Source: Granulosicoccaceae bacterium (GTDB lineage: Bacteria; Pseudomonadota; Gammaproteobacteria; Granulosicoccales; Granulosicoccaceae). Taken from it: 5,887 bases of DNA. The position numbers were made by a program, and so were the translations under genes. The notes beneath the pieces were generated by a model that saw only the letters and a list, made by a program, of their open reading frames with translations, was not told the origin of the DNA and ran no database searches. The stretch lies in the NCBI GenBank assembly GCA_023301405.1, contig JALZUX010000252.1, forward strand, positions 1-5,887. The letters are read 5' to 3'. Below, piece by piece: positions 3,625 through 5,887 of this stretch (positions within the stretch are counted from its first letter, which is position 1; each line of letters starts with the position of its first letter).

Positions 3625-5616
3625 AGTCACCACGAGATTCTCAATTCTATCGAAGTCCCGGTTTGGATATTTGATGTCGAGCATTCCAATATTGCATGGG
3701 CAAATAAATGTGCCATCGAATTCTGGAATGCAAATTCACTGACGGAACTTCAGTCCCGTGACTTATCCAATGATATGTCAGACAACGTACACTTACGTCT
3801 ACGACAATTCCTTACCGATTGTGATCAATCGCAACGCACAATCTATGACGAATGGACTATCTACCCAAACAACGTCCCTAAGACCATGCGAATGGCATTC
3901 TCGAAGTACTCCCTGAACGATGGCCGCGCCGCTTTACTAGTTCAGATCCTTGATAAAGAAATCGACGCAACACCAAGCGCATTGCACAGTATGCAGGCCT
4001 TGTTGCATACCTCGGCAATGATCAGCGTTTTTGATGCAAACCTTAATTTAATATATGCCAACCCCGCCGCACGAAATACCTTTGGCAAAAAAAACCTGAC
4101 ATTGTCCAGTTACATTGCCAATGATACAACGTTAACGAACATTCTCAAACGGTTTGAAGCAGAAGGGTCTTACAGCGGTGAACTGATCGTGAATACGCAG
4201 TTTGGCCAATGCTGGCACGCAGTAAATATTCAGACTAGCCCGAACCCGGTTAACGCTGGTCGAACATTTCTAATCAGCGCTACCGACGTTACAGAGAAAC
4301 GCAGAGTCCAACAAGCCGCTATTGATCAAGCCTACACCGATCCACTCACTGATTTGCCAAACCGACCAGCATTAGTTGATGAAATTAAAAAACGAATAAG
4401 CAATCAACCCCACGATGCCTTTACGTTGATTTTTTTCAACATTGACCGCTTTAAACTAGTAAACGATACCCTTGGATACGCAATGGGTGATGCTTTACTA
4501 ATTGGTTTGGCGAAACTGCTGAAACAGGTTGCCGGAAAAGATAATTTAGTCACCCGCTTAAACGGCGATGAGTTTGTATTGCTATTGAATTACACAGACC
4601 CCCGCAAGCTAGAGCAAACTGTCAGTAAAATATTGCGCCGGACTCACGTGCCAATGAAAATCGATGATTATCGATTAAGGTTATCACCACGCATTGGCGT
4701 CAGCACCTACCCCAAACACGGCAAAGACGACACCACACTGCTACAACATGCAGAAGTTGCGATGCACACAGCGAAGAAGCTTGCCTGTTGCTATAAATAT
4801 TTCAACTTCGATATGGGACAAGCCAACAAAGACCGCCTGCTACTGGAAGCCGACCTTGTCGAAGCAATAGCGGCTGATCAGTTCGAGCTCTATTATCAAC
4901 CCAAGGTCGATGCGAACAATTTCAACGTCGTTGAATTGGAAGCGCTTATAAGATGGCAGCACCCGACAAGGGGCTTGGTCAGCCCACTGGATTTCATTCC
5001 AATTGCTGAAGAAACCGGCATGATACTCGACATCGGTGAGTGGGTTATAAAGCAGGCAATGTATGATCAATCGCGTTGGGAAAAGCTAGGCTTCGAGATT
5101 TCGGTGGCGGTGAATATCTCGCCAAAGCAATTTACTTCACCGGATTTTCTTAATCGACTACGGACATCATTAGCAAATTCTGAATGTACGCCCCATCGGC
5201 TAAACGTAGAAATCACCGAGTCGTCACTGATAGGTGAAGAACAAAATGTTCAGTATATTTTAAATCAGTTAAGCGAAGACGGAATACGAATCTCAATTGA
5301 TGACTTCGGCACCGGATACTCAAATCTGGTTAACCTGCACAAGTACCCGATTCATTGTCTTAAAATTGACCGGGCATTCCTTAAAGAAGACCACGACGTT
5401 GCCCTTCTAACAACAATTCTCCAAATGGGGAAAATCATGAACATGACCGTTGTTGCTGAAGGTGTAGAAACCGTCGAGCAAATTAACTGGCTAAGGGACC
5501 ACCACTGCGACCAACTGCAGGGCTATTTTTTCAGTAAGCCCATTTCCTATGACGCAACGCTTGAATACTTGCGTAACTATCGCCACACAGACCAGAAAAC
5601 CGCCATAGCCGCTTAA
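3622..5616 (+). CDS. PAS-PAS-GGDEF-EAL c-di-GMP protein: probable phosphodiesterase with degenerate GGDEF domain
   Basis: 664 residues, no signal peptide or membrane segment, so probably cytoplasmic. Two PAS-like sensor domains (~5-113 and ~122-224) feed through a helical linker (TEKRRVQQAAIDQA) into GGDEF (~238-400) and EAL (~405-650). EAL phosphodiesterases hydrolyse c-di-GMP to pGpG. The known EAL catalytic set is present: Glu440 (EAL motif), Asn498, Glu530, Asp560-Asp561, Lys581, Glu613 and Gln633. The GGDEF domain looks inactive as a cyclase. The motif reads NGDEF (314-318), the first metal-binding Asp of the DxDxFK motif is Asn273 (FFNIDRF), and no RxxD inhibitory site precedes it. Asn281 and Asp290, which recognise guanine in homologues, remain, so GTP may still bind and tune the EAL domain, as in Caulobacter PdeA. 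The PAS ligand is unknown. The gene is probably monocistronic. The start is the only sensible one despite the odd Shine-Dalgarno spacing. Confidence 0.95.
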   Translation: MSHHEILNSIEVPVWIFDVEHSNIAWANKCAIEFWNANSLTELQSRDLSNDMSDNVHLRLRQFLTDCDQSQRTIYDEWTIYPNNVPKTMRMAFSKYSLNDGRAALLVQILDKEIDATPSALHSMQALLHTSAMISVFDANLNLIYANPAARNTFGKKNLTLSSYIANDTTLTNILKRFEAEGSYSGELIVNTQFGQCWHAVNIQTSPNPVNAGRTFLISATDVTEKRRVQQAAIDQAYTDPLTDLPNRPALVDEIKKRISNQPHDAFTLIFFNIDRFKLVNDTLGYAMGDALLIGLAKLLKQVAGKDNLVTRLNGDEFVLLLNYTDPRKLEQTVSKILRRTHVPMKIDDYRLRLSPRIGVSTYPKHGKDDTTLLQHAEVAMHTAKKLACCYKYFNFDMGQANKDRLLLEADLVEAIAADQFELYYQPKVDANNFNVVELEALIRWQHPTRGLVSPLDFIPIAEETGMILDIGEWVIKQAMYDQSRWEKLGFEISVAVNISPKQFTSPDFLNRLRTSLANSECTPHRLNVEITESSLIGEEQNVQYILNQLSEDGIRISIDDFGTGYSNLVNLHKYPIHCLKIDRAFLKEDHDVALLTTILQMGKIMNMTVVAEGVETVEQINWLRDHHCDQLQGYFFSKPISYDATLEYLRNYRHTDQKTAIAA

Positions 5617-5887
5617 CTCACTAGCGCCGTACGCTTGTTGTTGAAGTTCACTGACTCGACAATACTGTCGGCCAAATGAACTAACCGGACCATGCATCTA
5701 CTTGCCTGCGTTGACGTAAACTCCCAACTGCCTCAACACTTAAGCCCGACAGAAGCTAGCCGCACAGCGCAACAAGCACACAGCTTTGCTCGCTATGTAA
5801 GCACTCATTGTGCGCTCAACCGCTAGCGTCCTTTATCTGGAAACTTGTCCGACACTAAAGATCCGTAGCAAGGGCGTTGCATTGCGA
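5617..5887. other. Right-hand non-coding tail
   Basis: No gene-like frame is visible on either strand to the window edge. Apart from the nested hairpin at 5645-5682, the only symmetry I noticed is AGCGCA (5766-5771) with TGCGCT (5811-5816), too short and too distant to interpret. A gene may begin just outside the window. Confidence 0.5.
5645..5682. repeat. Nested hairpin downstream of the GGDEF-EAL gene
   Basis: An inner stem CGACA-ATAC-TGTCG (5657-5670) is enclosed by AGTTCA (5645-5650) pairing with TGAACT (5677-5682), with a symmetrical 6-by-6 internal loop. It lies 28 nt after the stop codon. No T-run follows, so it is not a classical intrinsic terminator. It could stabilise the mRNA 3' end or mark a Rho-dependent end. 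Confidence 0.35.

Noticed and set aside
4087..4095. A8-C slippery sequence (in-frame AAA AAA AAC) in the second PAS domain
   Set aside because: It fits the form of a -1 frameshift heptamer, but no stimulatory hairpin or upstream Shine-Dalgarno is evident. The -1 frame ends within a dozen codons, giving only a truncated PAS product.
1..5887. CRISPR array, insertion sequence or transposase, phage or defence genes
   Set aside because: No regularly spaced direct repeats, no terminal inverted repeats with target duplication, and no transposase or defence-type protein are present.

Overview
The window carries three complete plus-strand genes and the 3' end of a fourth, separated by unusually long gaps (288, 622 and 543 bases, plus a 271-base tail). 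The set (an OprF/OmpA-type envelope protein with a TSP3 calcium-binding linker, a CDP-alcohol phosphatidyltransferase, and a PAS-PAS-GGDEF-EAL c-di-GMP protein) suggests a Gram-negative proteobacterium, most likely a free-living, perhaps marine, gammaproteobacterium. That placement is inference from gene content and middling base composition. No genus can be named.

Layout. Positions 3-278 are the C-terminal end of an unrecognised protein that begins left of the window. Positions 567-1847 encode an OmpA-family protein with a lipoprotein-like signal, an N-terminal beta-barrel, a TSP3 linker and a C-terminal peptidoglycan-binding domain. The gap 1848-2469 has no convincing gene. It holds a terminator-like hairpin, a C-rich G-poor tract resembling a Rho loading site, and several compact inverted repeats leading into the next gene. 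Positions 2470-3078 encode a six-helix CDP-alcohol phosphatidyltransferase of unknown substrate. The gap 3079-3621 holds a perfect TATAAT, two dyads and a second possible promoter. Positions 3622-5616 encode the c-di-GMP protein. The tail 5617-5887 has a nested hairpin and no gene.

The genes look like separate transcription units, not an operon. All three complete genes concern the envelope or surface lifestyle (envelope anchoring, phospholipid head groups, c-di-GMP), but nothing here shows they act together.

The most interesting observations are at translation starts and in the c-di-GMP enzyme. The phosphatidyltransferase Shine-Dalgarno sits in the loop of a small hairpin whose stem includes the A and U of the start codon. 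The GGDEF-EAL gene has a strong Shine-Dalgarno 19 nt from its ATG, with a perfect 14-nt hairpin between them that would reduce the effective spacing to 5 nt. The same interval also holds a four-codon TTG mini-ORF whose stop overlaps the ATG. The GGDEF domain has lost its first metal-binding Asp (to Asn) and reads NGDEF, while the EAL catalytic set is intact. This predicts a phosphodiesterase with a non-catalytic, possibly GTP-sensing, GGDEF domain.
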